The notes: a model not told the origin generated them from the sequence alone. DNA of 64,000 nucleotides from Parelaphostrongylus tenuis (GCA_019055375.1 JAHQIW010005076.1:1-64000), one strand, 5' to 3'; positions 12,074-25,132 are shown, counted from the first letter of the stretch. Program-made: numbers and translations.

Positions 12074-13899
12074 CCTATACAAGATTATTTCTTAAAGGAT
12101 TTATCAGAAATAACCGGCAACTCATTGCAGCAAACGCAAATGATTTTTTTTGTTAGTTTCGAAAAAAGGGAGTGACAGGTAAATTGACTTAAAGAGGTCA
12201 ATGTGCCATTTTTATATTGTGTCAAGTCAATTTTTCGGCATGGATTTATGATTGCGAGCTTCTCCATCGACAATAAACGTTGACTCTTACTCAAATGTCA
12301 GTCTGGCTTCAAACAACATAAATAAACTGGTATTGAGAAAAAACATTGCAGCAAGAACGACTACCAGTAGTTTAATTAATCACTGTTTATGCGTTTCGAG
12401 ATGGGACAAATCTTCAACACTTAATGAAAAAGGTTACGGTCATTACGTTTGAACAAATGGTAAAAAAAAGTTCCATCTCTATAAAGTCAATTATTTTAGA
12501 ATGAAGAACTTTATAGACGTGTTAGCTTCATTGTTTTTCTTTGTTGACTCACTTTCGCGAATAATGATAATCACTGACTAATTTTTTAAGAAACAATGAA
12601 AGCTTCAGCTGAGTTTCTACTTTATCCCAACGGCGCATCGTATCAGAGCACGGTGTATCACCCATTTTACTAGCTGCTGTCAACTTGTGTTGATTAGCGC
12701 AGAGCTCATCGCCTTTTTAAATCTCTCTGGGTGAAGCAGTGGCTCGCAGGTCATTTCTTATCTAAAATCGGCGGTGGGAATACCGAAATTGTTCTCGATG
12801 CTTGCCATGGATGTACCAAGGAGCAAGCTACAGCTGTATATCATGAGCTGTCGCATAGAACGCGCCCCTATGATACGAGTGACACGACATACTAATGAAT
12901 GACATGGAAAATAGCCAGCTAAAATTTCAAGCCGTGATGTAGCTCTGCTCCTAAGGAGTCGATCATCCTACGGCTCTCCGTCACTTGTAAAATGACTACT
13001 TTCTTTGGTGTTGACTCACATATATCACTGAGGCGCTGGTCCATTGATTGGATAGTGTACAGTAAAAATTTATTCAAAAACAGTTAAATTAAGAATTGAA
13101 AAGCGACATTCTTCCAACTTCGACATTACTAATCAATCAAATATGTTCTGTTAAATATGCTTGTAGCACGAAGTTCTTGAAGCAATTTTACTCGACTAGA
13201 GTTCCAACGCGTCGTTTTCTATCAGAATTGTTTTTTCAAGTGTCGTTCGTTCTCGCTGATACTTTCGTATTCATTTTTGTTGGGAGGGAATCTTCTTTGA
13301 TTGGTACCGCTCAATGAACAGTTTCATTGGGCCATGCCACCATTTACAGAACAATTGTTGAGCTCTGTGCCAGCCAATAATTACGCCGCAGCTGCAGGAC
13401 GAATCGTCAGGTGAAGAACAAATATCATTGCACAATCACTACCTTCAACAACTGCTCTATATATAGGGAAATAGCCGAGCACGTTCCTCATTTGTGGGGT
13501 AAACACCGAAAAAGATCCGACCAATCGACAACGAATTCGAAGAAAAATGAGGAGGAACAGTTGTGAGCGGTCAAGTTAAATTATTGGTTCTGCAGAAGAT
13601 GAAACGTCTTGAAGCGTTAGCAGTGTAAATTTGTTCCGACAACTTCGTGTTCTTTTACCAAAAGAAAATATAGTCCAAATCAATCTATAGAAAATAGGAA
13701 ATCTTTTTGCACGCTCGATAATTAAGACTACTGCATCACACTGAGCAACGCATATGTTTTTCCAAAGAGGGACTGCAACACGGTTGATAATCTGACTGGA
13801 ACGAGTACTTATTCAAATAGCTAGTAAGTTGTCCTGAAATTTCCACATCTAGACACTTTCATTAACTCATTTGCTATTCACTTGAAGAAATCAGTTACT
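12074..13899. other. Non-coding stretch
   Basis: AT-rich with short chance open frames only. Nothing recognised. Confidence 0.45.
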
Positions 13900-13904
13900 T
13901 AATA

Positions 13905-14230
13905 ATACATCACCATCATGATTAATGCCATGCAACTATTTGCTGAGAAAAGATTGGATGCCTTCCTCTTTGGAGGAAGAGGTTGGCAATCAAGGAATTT
14001 GGTGAGCTCACTTTTAACCTTGTTGTATTCTTTGAATTTTTTCACATGCTGCTTGAGGGCGCGGAAGAGACTATAATCTGGTGTAGCAATATCAAGGTTG
14101 GGTTAGACGCACGGTGGATCACATCATGGTGTCGTAGCTCAACCCATTTTCTCCAAAATGTGGCGAGTCGATTTTGCAATGTGAGATGGTCGGCTAAGTT
14201 ATAAGCTGGCCACCGCGACATCGCTTTGCG
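13905..14230 (+). repeat. Unclassified repeat, paired with 25985-26280
   Basis: Two blocks here match the reverse complement of 25985-26280 in the same order. The first is the block around 13925-13975, with gcaactatttgctgagaaaa and ggatgcctt. The second is the block around 14145-14200, with ctccaaaatgtggcgagtcg and tgcaatgtgagatggtc. On the minus strand the second block reads LTLQNRLATFWRKW, and the other copy reads VTLQSRVATFWRDW, which suggests a once-coding segment. I do not recognise the family. Confidence 0.45.
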
Positions 14231-14234
14231 GTTG

Positions 14235-15085
14235 CCTTTTTCATTTCGAATTCTCAAGCGCAAGCGATGCGCTATGGTTGTACCGAGGTCTCCGCCCAAA
14301 CTGCTAGAACAGTTTGCAAGAAGCCTTAGCCTATTGACAATAATCGCTTTGAAACTGAAGAAATTTGAATAGAACAAAAGTGCTAAAAAATTACAGGACA
14401 TTTCAGTATTGTTGTCGTCTCTCTAAATGTGCGATTTTTTTTAGATATATATATCCCATTTTTTTAAAAACCTTTTTCATCAAAAAATTCTTTCTAATGT
14501 CTTTTTTATTCTCATAAAATTCTATTCGAGCAAAATAGAGCATTCTTGAATTAAGTCCTTACTGACTATTCAGTCCACGATTAACTTTTTCTTCTTTTGA
14601 ACCATTTTTCGTGTCAATATCTAGGTTGACAAGCCATGTGTATGATAATAGACTTTATTAATCAACTGGCTTATAGAGTGGCTTTCGAATACGATGAGTA
14701 GTTGTAGAGCTGCGCATGGGCTATCGATGTCACAGCAAAGCATCTAAGAAACTAGCCAGCATATATCCACAAACTTTTTGTCAAGCCTTTCACGGAGTTT
14801 GGCATTGGATCTTAGTTAATAATGTGCTTACTTATCGATGGTTTCGCACGTCTCATCAGTATCACACGTCCCCATAGTAAGAGTAGAAGATGAGAAGATG
14901 TCACGATGCTCGTCAACTGAACTCTTACGTGTTGCGACGTCTTTCTTTCAGGCGAATTTCAGATTTCAAAATCAGTCGGACAATATTCATTCTTCATATT
15001 ATAACAGCCGCAAAACACCGACAAAAAGATAGTCGGTGCAACACATAACAATTTAGTTGACGAGCACTGTGGTATCCTTCTCCTC
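14235..15085. other. Non-coding stretch
   Basis: Nothing supported. Near 14825-14855 the minus strand holds a CTGATGAG..GAAAC juxtaposition, but without a pairable stem II. Confidence 0.45.
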
Positions 15086-15092
15086 TGCAACT

Positions 15093-15158
15093 CTTAGTAT
15101 GGGCCGTGTGATAGTGACGAGACGGGCGAAATCGTCGAAACACGCGCATATTACTAAG
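15093..15158 (+). ncRNA. Degenerate hammerhead-ribozyme-like motif
   Basis: The core reads GTGACGAG (15114-15121), then a stem II of GACG (15121-15124) with CGTC (15133-15136), then GAAAC (15137-15141). It is followed by ACACGCGCATA where a palindromic stem III and UH cleavage site would be. An outer 7-bp stem pairs 15093-15099 with 15152-15158. The first core base is G instead of C, as in the copy at 50000. The order matches a type I hammerhead; decay makes activity unlikely. Confidence 0.45.
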
Positions 15159-15169
15159 ATGCAGTACCA

Positions 15170-16317
15170 GACCTCGTAAAAAGCGTAAAGGAAAGTCTGT
15201 ACAAATATATATACATATATATCGAAATTCAAACGAGGTTATGAGAGTCAGTCGATTATAAGGTAAGTAAAATGCAAACTTATTCCAATACTGGTCGTCA
15301 ACTCAGAATGTAAGTAATTTGAACAAAAATAACGTAGCTACAAAACTATTTATTGAAACCAGCTCAATAAATAAATTTAACAGATCTAATTGAAGATAAT
15401 AATAAAATTTCTTCCACTTTACACCTTGTTGATCATAATAGACCTTTCACTCCATTGGCTTCCTCAAACCGCCACTCCCAAAATTCTTCGCCTATCGGGC
15501 GACATTGAAGGTCACACAAGAATTTTGCCCCTGTGAATATTGTTGATGTCAGACTCTGCTAGCGGTATGTATTCTACTACGAGTTTTTGTGAAAGCTATG
15601 CTTCAGAACTTCCAGCGCTCCATGATTAGCACGGAGCACTTCACAGGCATTTCTTTATTTACGCTTCTGGTCAAAGGGGAAAAAGAACTCCTTGAGGTGT
15701 AGTATACGCAGGTTATTGGAGATTTATCTAAACAAGCACTCCTGTACCTGAAATGAGAAATTGTAGTGAACAAAGTCTAGGTTAAACTAACAGATTCATT
15801 TTCACTAACAGTGTGATAGGAAGAGGGAACAGCGGCGTGGGTACTGAGGTACGCTTTCAAAAAGAAAGGTTCGGCCTCATCCATCGTCAATCTTTTGCAT
15901 GTTCACATGAGGACGAAGCCGTGGCTTAGCTATTCCCGAGATCGCAAAAACGATCCTTTCGAGAAGGATTCTACAGTATCCATAATGAAAATGAAATCCT
16001 TAAGCAGCAGCCGAAGCAATATGCAAATGTTCGAGCCCCTTCATCATGGATGAATGCGATGAAACGATTCGAATGCAATGAAGTGTTGTGATCCGCATAA
16101 CATATGTAATGACGTGTTATGTAAAAGAGAGATAGTGTAAAAGGCGAATCACATAGTTTTATCGTCTGATGCACCCTTCCCAGTCCATGGAATCTTGTTA
16201 CTCCTTACGTATATTACTCTGAAATCGCGTCTCTATAACCGTGTTCTAGCTACACGGTCGTTATGACAATACATGACGACCTGATGGCTGCAACCTGATT
16301 GATTATCCATGAATATA
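15170..16317. other. Non-coding stretch
   Basis: Includes a short atat-rich run near 15207. No gene or repeat recognised. Confidence 0.45.
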
Positions 16318-16319
16318 AG

Positions 16320-16614
16320 GGTTGAAGGATAAACCTTTCAGCGATGATCTTGAGGGATGCGCTATGCATTCGTCTTCAATTTTTAACTTCGTTTGAGGTA
16401 ATTGAATGCATATCTGGCTTTGACAATGACTCGCAGTGGCCTCCCGCTGAACAGAGTCAGGGCTGCTCATCCTCCAAGACAAGTCTAGATCAGTCTGGTA
16501 CAAATTTACCGACTCCGCAGTGATGGATGGCTTGGTTAGTCATTGGCGCGAGATCGAGTCATTGACCTCGTGTGCGACGCAGATCACCTTTAACCGCTAG
16601 GCCAAATGCGCTCG
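16320..16614 (-). mobile_element. tRNA-derived SINE (family A)
   Basis: Minus-strand copy with the family head (gcgcatttggcctag in place of the box A consensus), a diverged box B, and a body with tcttggaggatgagcag and gcattcaattacctc. The gctgaaaggtttatcctt tail is slightly altered. It is more diverged than the 32623 copy, implying an older insertion. Confidence 0.75.
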
Positions 16615-19600
16615 CGAATATAATTCCAAGACTTCAAATATGAATAAGAATCATAGTGCAAAGTAGAATCGTTGTTCCATTCAGAAATAAGGCAATTTCT
16701 AACAAGGGTCACCAGAAAGAGGCACGCCATCATTATGTGCTATCTTTGTTCTATTTTGTTGCTTGAAGTTTATTGTCGGTTATTGCTTGAAAAATTCGGT
16801 ACAAATGTCCGTTGTAGGATTGTTGATAATCTTGCCGACATCACGCTCGCCAACGACGTCTTAGTGCTTTTTACAATAAGTAAATATCCCTACACAAATG
16901 CTCTTTTGTATGGATGTTTCATAACAAAAAGCTATATTACGAAACATTCAAACGATTCAGTGAGTCGTTTTCTATGAGTCTCCTCGTTTCAAGGTGTTGA
17001 ATTCTTGGGCGCAGTAAGACCTACGTCACTAGTCCTACTGTTCCCAATAAAGTTCTGAATGATATGCGTCACTCTTAACAGATAATGAGTAGTCGTGCTA
17101 CAAGCTGACATATAAAACCTTTTAAATTTATGGAAACTTTATTTTAATGATACACCCGCAGCAATGGAACCATGTTTGGAACACCATGGCGAAAGTAATG
17201 TAACTGATGCGTTGCAGCAGCATGACCATTTCTCTAGTTTGTGGCGCGAAATGCTCCTGGAATAATCTAACATTAGTTCAAATATCGAATAAAGTTTATC
17301 CCGTTATATGACCTTTATCATGGTTTTCTTACAATCGCAGGCACGTCAGAACATTCTTACTTAATTTTTACATGAAGGATAAAGCCGAAATCATTATGCC
17401 CTACAACATAAATCTGTTATTTACATAATTACATCACATCAGCTCTCAACAAAGTGAAGTGTACCACTTCGCGTGGCTTTACGTTACCAGCTGGATAGTA
17501 GAAAGTAATGCGGCACATCAAATGCAACGACGGTGTAAACGAGGTGAGACGAAGCTGGATTCAGGATTTGCTTGCCCTGTTTCCGACAGATCGGATTAAC
17601 CCGTGTTTTTTTCGTGTTACATTTCTGTGCACCTAAGGATCATGCCATGCCGTGAGTTGGGCAGGAGTACGCAAGCAGGTGACTGAAAAATATAAGGAAT
17701 ACAATCTAGATTTGCTACCAACAAAATACGGTGATTTTAGCCGTTAAAACCCTATTTTTACCTAAAAATGACTTTAGCACTCATGGAAGAGCACAAAGAG
17801 CTACTCGTTCTTCATTGGTAGTAAAAACATAGGGCTCCTTATTGAAACCATGATCCTTATTCTTTTCTTCGATAATGAGGGAACCGCCGAGACTCAGACA
17901 TGCGAATGGGAGAGAAGCAGTTCAGAAGCTTCATTGATATATTCGATTGTTGGAGTGTGGTTGAAGAAAAATTGCCGTTTTTTGTGTTATAAAAATTGAC
18001 CTGTTGGAATTGGTGTAATCACTCGCTTGTCTCTTATCGAAGGTGGAGCAATTTGTCGTGAGAACGGCAGGGGACTGGTAGCTGTTCTCAGATGACGAGT
18101 ATGAGCTGTTTGTCTGGACGATTCTTTCAACTCTTAAACTATGTAGTCGAAGTGGAAGTCACTGAAGTACAATTGGAAGCAAGAAAAAATTTTTAAAAGA
18201 TTACTGGTTGGATCCACTACTTACCGTGTGATGGTGTTGATCCCTCGCCATCCACAATTGCAGCACTCAAAAATGCACAAGCCATGAAAATTGTAAGGAA
18301 CATCTATAATTACTGTGGTTCATCGTGCAGATTTAAATGCCAAAATGCTTCCCAAGAGCGGTTACAAGAGCTATTAGTTCTAAAAAAAGCTAAACTTCTT
18401 TAGTCCTCGTATTAATTGTTCTCAAGTTCAGGAAAGAAGGATGCGAAAAGAAATGCGTAGGAAAAGATGAGTAAGTGATAAAATGTTTAAGGACTCAATT
18501 TGATAAATAATCAAGCACACTTGGAGAGCGTAATAATCAAGCATAAATAGTTCTTAGCCAGAATGGAAGTTAATGGAAGAGAGGAGACATTAACTGAAGA
18601 CAAGTGAAAATCACACATTTCTGGCTTGTCATATCAGTAGTCATTCCTATTCAATCTGCTTTTCTGATTTAATGAAATATCTTAACTGCTATGCCTAATT
18701 ATATGTGAGTAGACTTTTGTGATTTTTTGCGCCTAAAATCAAAAGTCTAGCTTCAGAATGCTATCGTTGTTGGAGAAATTCCACGAATAATTATTAGAGG
18801 AATCTGTGGATTTTCACATTAGGCTAAAATGGTTGCACATCAAGTGGAACTTGGATAGAATTCCTATTAAGACCAAAACCATAGTTTTTCTCAAGTTCGA
18901 TTGACATCATTAAATTTTAGAGCTCCATGAATTGTTGCGTCTTCGGTGGCGAATCGCTTATTCTCCCTATCTTTTAAATCATTATGGATTTATTATGCCA
19001 CAAAAAAACTACCTTACTCAAGAAAAGGATCCACCTTAATACAAGTTGTTTTATAGATATGATTCTGTTGAATGTCCATTCCAGACAACGTAACAATCCC
19101 ATTTCATCATTCTGCCGCTTCAAACATAAATTTGTTATTTTGTATCCTTCTATAATCAATTGTCATATTGTGACATTGTGGTGCATAAATTAGTAACGTT
19201 TTCTTATGCAACAGTTTTCAAGCAAGTGCGGTAACTAGACGAATAGCTGTAACATTTTCATTCATGTAGAGCTATTTAGGACTTATTTTACTTGTAAAAG
19301 GCCTATAGAAGGAATCATACCAGTGATTTCAGAGCTTTGTAAGAAAAAAAAATATCGTATTCCCAGGAAAAGAAAATATCACTGACGGAACTCAAATTTA
19401 ACAAGCTACATTAGTGTAGGGCAATAGGAAGCTAAGATACGCTTAATATATGCTCAGTTGAAGATTAGTTTTGAAGATACAATGTTTTTTGTAGGAAAGT
19501 GAGAATAAAGCTGAAAACTGATGTTTACTTGGAAAAACGCTGCAAAAGTAGATTTCAGGATGAAAGCAAATCTTAAGTCTAATGTCGCTAGCAAGGCGTT

Positions 19601-22114
19601 GGAGATATTTGGTCATCCAGTGTGACCTAGTAGGGAAATAGTATCGAGACCGGATGTGAGGGCCGGCACGCGACAGAGGCAATTCATCTCCAAACGCGAT
19701 GGTGAGGTGATGGTTGACTTTGTGACGGTCATCGCGAGTGGGAGAATAGAAGCGATTGTTGTCGGGCTCAATTGCGACCTCTTGTGGTCGCAGTCGACTT
19801 GCGAATGACAGAAGACAGAGACAGACATTCGCGGACTACCGCCTAATTGGCTCGCGTCTCATTGTGACAACTACTTGAACGACTACACAATTAGACGGTC
19901 AACAAGGTTGGAGCGACATATTGCCTAAAATGGTGCAAACAGAGTACGCTTGATACAAAGAACTAGTAATAGAAAGCTCTCCCACTCGTTGTGGTTACTG
20001 CGATTAAAGTAGATTATAATGCTGTCAATTTATAAATGGAGAAGTATTTTATGCTGGTACAAAAGCAGTTGTGGTTTCAGAAAAAACTAAATCTTAATAT
20101 TGGAATTTAATCGCAAATAAATGCGGTTATGATAAAGATAGTTTTTTTGAGACCGTAACTACTTTTGCACCTACCTATTCCCTACAATTTGGAGTGAATA
20201 GAATACCGTATGAAAGGAAGGACGACAAATGAATTCAAAAAACCATTCTAGGAAAAAAATCTGGATACAATTTTTATTTCAGTAAAGCGATTTCTTTTAC
20301 ATTTGATATTATGAATAAAAGCTACCGCAATTTATGATTTCTACGTGAATCAGGTTTTGTACTCTGCATAAGACTGTCGTGAAAGTCTTCAATTACTGGA
20401 GTGATGAGCGTCGTGCCAATTACCCTTTATATCGCTTGCTTCTATATAGAATAGGCACGGCTTTCAGAATGGAATTTGAACGAGCACGGGAATGGTATTA
20501 ATAAGACTTGGAACCTGTAAAGAGCTGGTTAGACTCTTCATAAAGCTTTTAGTTTTTTTTGGGATCGTGGAACTGGTAGCAGATTAACGGGGGATTAGCT
20601 CTGACCCTTCAATCACAAAACCATTCATAATCTTGTGGTTTAGAATCAAAAGCTTTTTTAAAGCACTTGTTTTGAGAATCGGCGAAAAATTGTCTTGGCA
20701 TACATAGGTTCTTCCAGTATAAGAGAACTTTTGTCGGAAACCGCTGCGATTACTGGTCCACGTTATTTCACTCACGTAAGCATCCACTTTCGAATAGAAT
20801 ATCAAACAAAGAACAATTTAATACTAATTTTCGCACTATTTCTTTTTTACCTAATCCCCAAATGATTTTCTGGGAAGAAAAAAAAGCAAATGAAAGTCTA
20901 GAAAAAGTGGACTTCAGTGAAATTATGTGATCAACGATAGGAAGCTATGCTTGAAAATGACAACAAATAGTAAACTTATTGAAAACGCAGGCCGGCTACC
21001 TTTGAAGAACATCGCGATGGTTTTTTCAAAGATCTCGATACTTGCGCTTCAAAGTCACACCGTAGGTTATTCTATGACTAAGAATAGCGTTAGTGGGTCA
21101 GAGTAAGGAAATGAGATGTTTACGAGTAACTCCGACTAAGTCGTGTGCGAGCGCGAGCGTTCGCTGTACCTCTTGACAGTTCTCATAAGTGGTTTTTTTT
21201 CTCAATTGCTTCATAAGTACAATACTAAAGAAGGCAAAAAGTATGACGAAAACACGTCATTTGTTGACCCTATCGAACTATACTAATTAATATGGTGTGG
21301 TGAAACACGAAGCCAACTTCCGTCTGAGATCGAATTTTTCCTTACCACTCAGTCTTCTTTGGGGTATATTTAGAACATCGAAAAATTGCGAAAAAGGAAA
21401 AAAAAAAACAAAGAAATCTGTAGTAATTACTGAATAGTGGAAAAATTATGGTCTAAGCGGTTATTTATTTCTACTTTATTGGGTCTGCTGATCTGTCTCC
21501 TGTAATTCACCTCATCTTCCAATTGTGAAGCAGACGGAATTGTTCAGTGTTCGAAAATTTGACATTTGTTCGAAAGCCAAATATAGTGGTGTCAGATACA
21601 CGCAAGCTCATAGCAGATATTTTTTTCTCGATAAACACCAGAAAAGCCGTTACAAGGTGTGACATTATAATGTATCTATGGAAAACAGAGCTAATATAGC
21701 TGCCGATGCTGCTGGAGACAGCCGAAGAGAGTTTCTTGTAAAAATTGAGTTTCTTCAAAACTTGCACGACTTATGTTGGTGAACTTTATAGGTGTTCACA
21801 TCTACATAAAATAGAATTCATTTCTACGTTTTCTCCTCCACTGTTTCTTTGACTGAGCAAACGAGATTGTTGGTAGTTAGATGTAATGAATGTAATTCAA
21901 TAGAAATACATTCCCTACAGAGTATATTTCAACAGTGAAGATGGCTTTCGTTTCGTCGGTATCGTTTTCCAAAACTGGAAAGGTCGAGTCAACGCGTCAT
22001 CTAATGCGGCAAATACTCTAGGGACCGTGTAGAAAGTGTGATAGAGAGCACTCGATTCGCACAACAGACACGGAAAAGATTTTGATGCTAAAATCAGTAT
22101 ACTCGTATAGAAAT
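16615..22114. other. Long gene-poor stretch
   Basis: I find no supported gene. The 101-codon frame at 16672-16977 begins without ATG and has no motif. A conspicuously GC-richer island lies at 19610-19870, open on the minus strand (19828-19613), but with no recognisable product; it may be part of an unrecognised repeat. The rest is AT-rich with short chance frames. Confidence 0.4.
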
Positions 22115-22470
22115 ACAAAACATTTACTCAAAATTACTCTTGAAACTTCCTGAATAAATTACAAGGATCCAAAAATAAACCGCAAAGAGGAATGCCAAGT
22201 AATCACGAGTGATCTCGCACTATACCACAGGCTACTTTTTCTGGTCTGATCCATGCACATTCTTACCTAATGCATGGCCGTATGTAGCTTGTCTACATTG
22301 AATATTCAAGGACTCATAACAACTAAGCGGCGAGTTTTATTGAAATGGTTAATTAAACTTTTTTGCCGAGGTTGTGAAAATATTTTAATAATTAGGATGC
22401 TAGTCATTTTGACTTTCTAGGTTTGAAAAGAGTGACAAAACCGAAATGTCAGCGACTGCTTTACTGTATT
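22115..22470 (+). repeat. Dispersed repeat, second copy at 33490-33880
   Basis: Shared landmarks in the same order are: aaccgcaaa, a taccacaggctactttt / ttcaagctacttttg pair, cacattcttacc, aggactca, caactaagc and a gaggttgtgaaaatattt / gaggtggcgaaagtattt pair. Similarity runs for over 350 bases with many small gaps. Non-coding in both copies. Family not identified. Confidence 0.5.
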
Positions 22471-22999
22471 TGATTGAAATTAGTAATTCCTGTTGCAGAA
22501 CCTCACTTCTGCTCATCAAAAAAACAGTGACTTATTCCTTGCGTCGAGTTTAACAGGCGGTTGGTTTCGTTTTATTCTCCTCCATTTCCGCACTTTCATT
22601 TATATTTCTAACAAAACTGCTATAAATAAATTCACTCGAATCCATTAAAAATGAGAAATACGCTAAGGTCTACAAGAGTCCATACGAAGAAGAGCCTTTT
22701 CGACGACATCAACAAAGAACTCATTTAGAGGCGGGGCAGTTTGTTGAATCTGGATACCGGACGTTCTGGCAACTGCCTTAATAATGTTTTACGACCTGCT
22801 AGGTCAACTGTTCTGTTCTCAGCTACTGCGCCCTCATTGAAATGATGACAAAGTTTTCTGCAATGCCGAACACCGTTTGTTGCCTGTTAAACATTTTCAT
22901 TATATGTACAAGATTAATTGACATCTACCGACTCTGCAATTTATTAATTCCTTTGATGCAAAGCGCTTCCAGTTCCAAAATCTAATGTTATTACTGCCT

Positions 23000-23330
23000 T
23001 TTCGCACTGTTATAATGTTACAAGTATACCTAATAGAATTGAGTGCTAAGCAAAAAGTCGACCTCAAGTGGGAGTTGAACCCGCATTTCATCCATAGCGT
23101 GGACATGAGCAACCACTAAACCACCAAAGCCACCGCTACTCACCATTCATTTTTCATTATCTTTCTGTCATAGCTATCAGCCAGCAACCATTAATAGGTT
23201 TGTCGGGCAAGCAATATTGCTATGTAAACACAGTTGAACTGACACCCATTGTGCTAATAGAATTCCAAGATTTCTGCTGTTTTTATTGCTTTTTCGTAGT
23301 GTTATGATGTTAAAAATAACCCTAAGAAGG
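23000..23330 (-). repeat. tRNA-like repeat family B, single arm
   Basis: It contains a minus-strand tRNA-like module (about 23065-23135). The box B complement reads ggagttgaaccc, the box A side reads ccactaaaccacc, and the acceptor-side strands are cctcaag and caaagcc. Downstream come the family phrases tatcagccagcaacc, ataggtttgtcggg and gttgaactgaca. The complete foldback versions are at 38030-38650 and 43600-44290. Near 23300 a second arm seems to begin (agtgttatgatg) and is lost. Confidence 0.6.
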
Positions 23331-23574
23331 AAATGCACCAATATATTTAGAAATACCTACCAAATGAACCTAAAATGCATTCATTCGATTCCACTGGGTG
23401 TAGCGTACCGTGTGATTTGTGCTGGCCACATCACAAAGAGAGTGTGGTACATGGATAGTAAAATTTAGATTCTAAGAGAAGTTGCAGTTATCAAATAATG
23501 GAGTAACGTTGAAAAGGCAGTATCTTCTCTGGCAGCAATCATTGTCTTGTAATTTTCAATCACTGAGGGGAGAT

Positions 23575-23700
23575 GAGCTCGGCCGAGAGGTTGTGATTCT
23601 CGCAGCTGCGCGGCGTGGACAGATCTCGAACCCCACCATTCTCCGGTAGTCAACAACGAATGCTCTATGGAACGTCACAGTCAGGTTATCCTCGGAATTG
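23575..23700 (+). repeat. Fragment of GC-rich repeat shared with 34890-35090
   Basis: The plus strand gives a frame with GREVVILAAARRG that aligns with RDRVVVILVATLTG encoded on the minus strand near 35085. Both are followed by a gttgactaccggag / gttaactgccagag phrase and a gctctatggaacg / gttctatggagc phrase. The plus-strand frame here is interrupted by a stop. This is a paralogous, once-coding element of unknown type. Confidence 0.4.
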
Positions 23701-23824
23701 CAAAATGCTCTCGGCTAGTACTCTAAGACGTTCAAGAAGACGAAAAAACGAATTGAATGGTAGAAGTACCGAGATCCGCACAGTGAAAGAAAAAGAAAAA
23801 TTGTAAAACGAATTAGATAAATTA

Positions 23825-24010
23825 CTAATATACCCATTGATGTAGAGTGATGTACAAAACTTTCGCGTCAGGCGGGCAAATGGGCGTCAGTAGTGTAACG
23901 GATAGAGCACGCATTTCCGGAAAGAGTGAGGTGCGAGTTACACTTCCGCCCGACGCGAAGATTTTGCACATCACTTTACATCACTTGGTATATTTATGAA
24001 CATCATACCA
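23825..24010 (+). repeat. tRNA-like repeat family C with module 23882-23956
   Basis: The module starts GGGCGTCAGTAGTG and ends with CGCCCGACGC, so the acceptor strands GCGTC and GACGC pair. The internal GATAGAGCAC and GGTGCGAGTTACACTTCC occupy box A and box B positions. The module is flanked by an inverted repeat: gatgtagagtgatgtaca on the left and tgcacatcactttacatca on the right. The flanking sequence ends in a catcataccaccgctagag phrase shared with 50240 and 53840. Confidence 0.6.
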
Positions 24011-24705
24011 CCGCTAGAGCGGTTTAAACAGAAAAAATTTCATAAATTTCTAAGTTTTCAATCACCATGGCGAATTTACACATTGTATTGAATGAGAAGA
24101 CCTCGAAACTGAAAATTTATTTCGTAATATTTGAATTCAGAAGTACAAAACGATAACGTAATTGTTCAATTGGCTATTTCTTCATGAGCCAATTTAAAAA
24201 GACGATTTGTTATTTGACATAACAAATAGAAGGCAAATATGATGGAGAAAATAAAACATGATAGCATAAGAATGCTCAGGAACAGTTCAAAGTAGAACCG
24301 TTTGGTAAGTGCTGAATTTACTCCATCAAAAATGCGACTTTTCAAGAAAAGCATTCGCACTGTTAATACTACCGATAGCTTTCTTGAAGTCTCCTCAGTG
24401 AAAGGACACTGTTCAATGACAATAAATTCCCCTTCGGGGCGATAAAAGTCTGATTTTTATCATGAAACTACACACTGCATGAAAATGCGCTCCTCCTGCA
24501 GGTGCACAGCGCCTTGTGCGAAGCGAGAAGTCAACGTCCTACCTAACCAATTAGTACTGATCTCACTCTCTAGTAAATATAGTGTGCAATACTAATTGAG
24601 ATAAATGTTTCTCAACACCCGTCGGAAATCCAAGGTTTATACATAAATTCAATGAAAAACGGCAATAATTCTCTCCACTCGACCTCTTTCTTCAAACCCT
24701 TGCTT
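24010..24705. other. Non-coding stretch
   Basis: AT-rich; nothing recognised. Confidence 0.45.
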
Positions 24706-24819
24706 AAACAATAATATTAGACCTTTCTTTCGAGTGCTTTTTTAAAACCACACTCAAATTTCAACAAATCCTTTCATTATTATTTGAGCCAACTTGTCGT
24801 GTGGTCTGGTAAAGGCTCT

Positions 24820-24850
24820 CTGACGAGTCTGTAAAGACGAAACACGTGTA
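24820..24850 (+). ncRNA. Hammerhead ribozyme core, intact catalytic residues
   Basis: CTGACGAG (24820-24827), stem II GTCT-GTAA-AGAC, GAAAC (24839-24843), then the self-complementary ACACGTGT and the A of a GUA cleavage triplet, giving a predicted cut after 24850. All conserved core positions match CUGANGA..GAAA. The 5' strand of stem I has been replaced (tctct precedes the core and does not pair with tcgggc), so this copy probably cannot cut by itself. The very short stem III resembles dimer-dependent hammerheads such as that of the newt satellite. Confidence 0.7.
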
Positions 24851-25132
24851 TCGGGCTGTACAAGAGCCCTTACCAGACCACATTACAAGTTGGCTCAAGT
24901 AATAATGAAAGTATTCATTGAAATTTGAGCGTGGTTCTTGAAAAAGCACTCGAAAGAAAGGTGTAATACGATAAAATACCAGCCAGCGAGCAATCAAGTG
25001 CGAAAACACTATGTGTTAGGTGAAAATTTCGCTTGACATAGAGTGTAGAACGTTCGTCTTCAATGACTCTTTGTAAGGGAGTAGAGCTCCCGAGAGAACT
25101 GACTTCGAAAATATCGAAAGACGACGGGTTCT

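Noticed and set aside
14042..14401. 119-codon minus-strand frame taken at first for a gene
   Set aside because: Part of it is shared with the repeat at 25985-26280, so it is a repeat-derived frame and not a host gene.
14825..14860. CTGATGAG followed by GAAAC on the minus strand
   Set aside because: Only 6 bases lie between the boxes and they cannot form a stem II, so it is not a hammerhead.
16672..16977. 101-codon open frame on the plus strand
   Set aside because: It begins without ATG, has no signal, motif or splice support, and its composition is that of the flanking AT-rich DNA.
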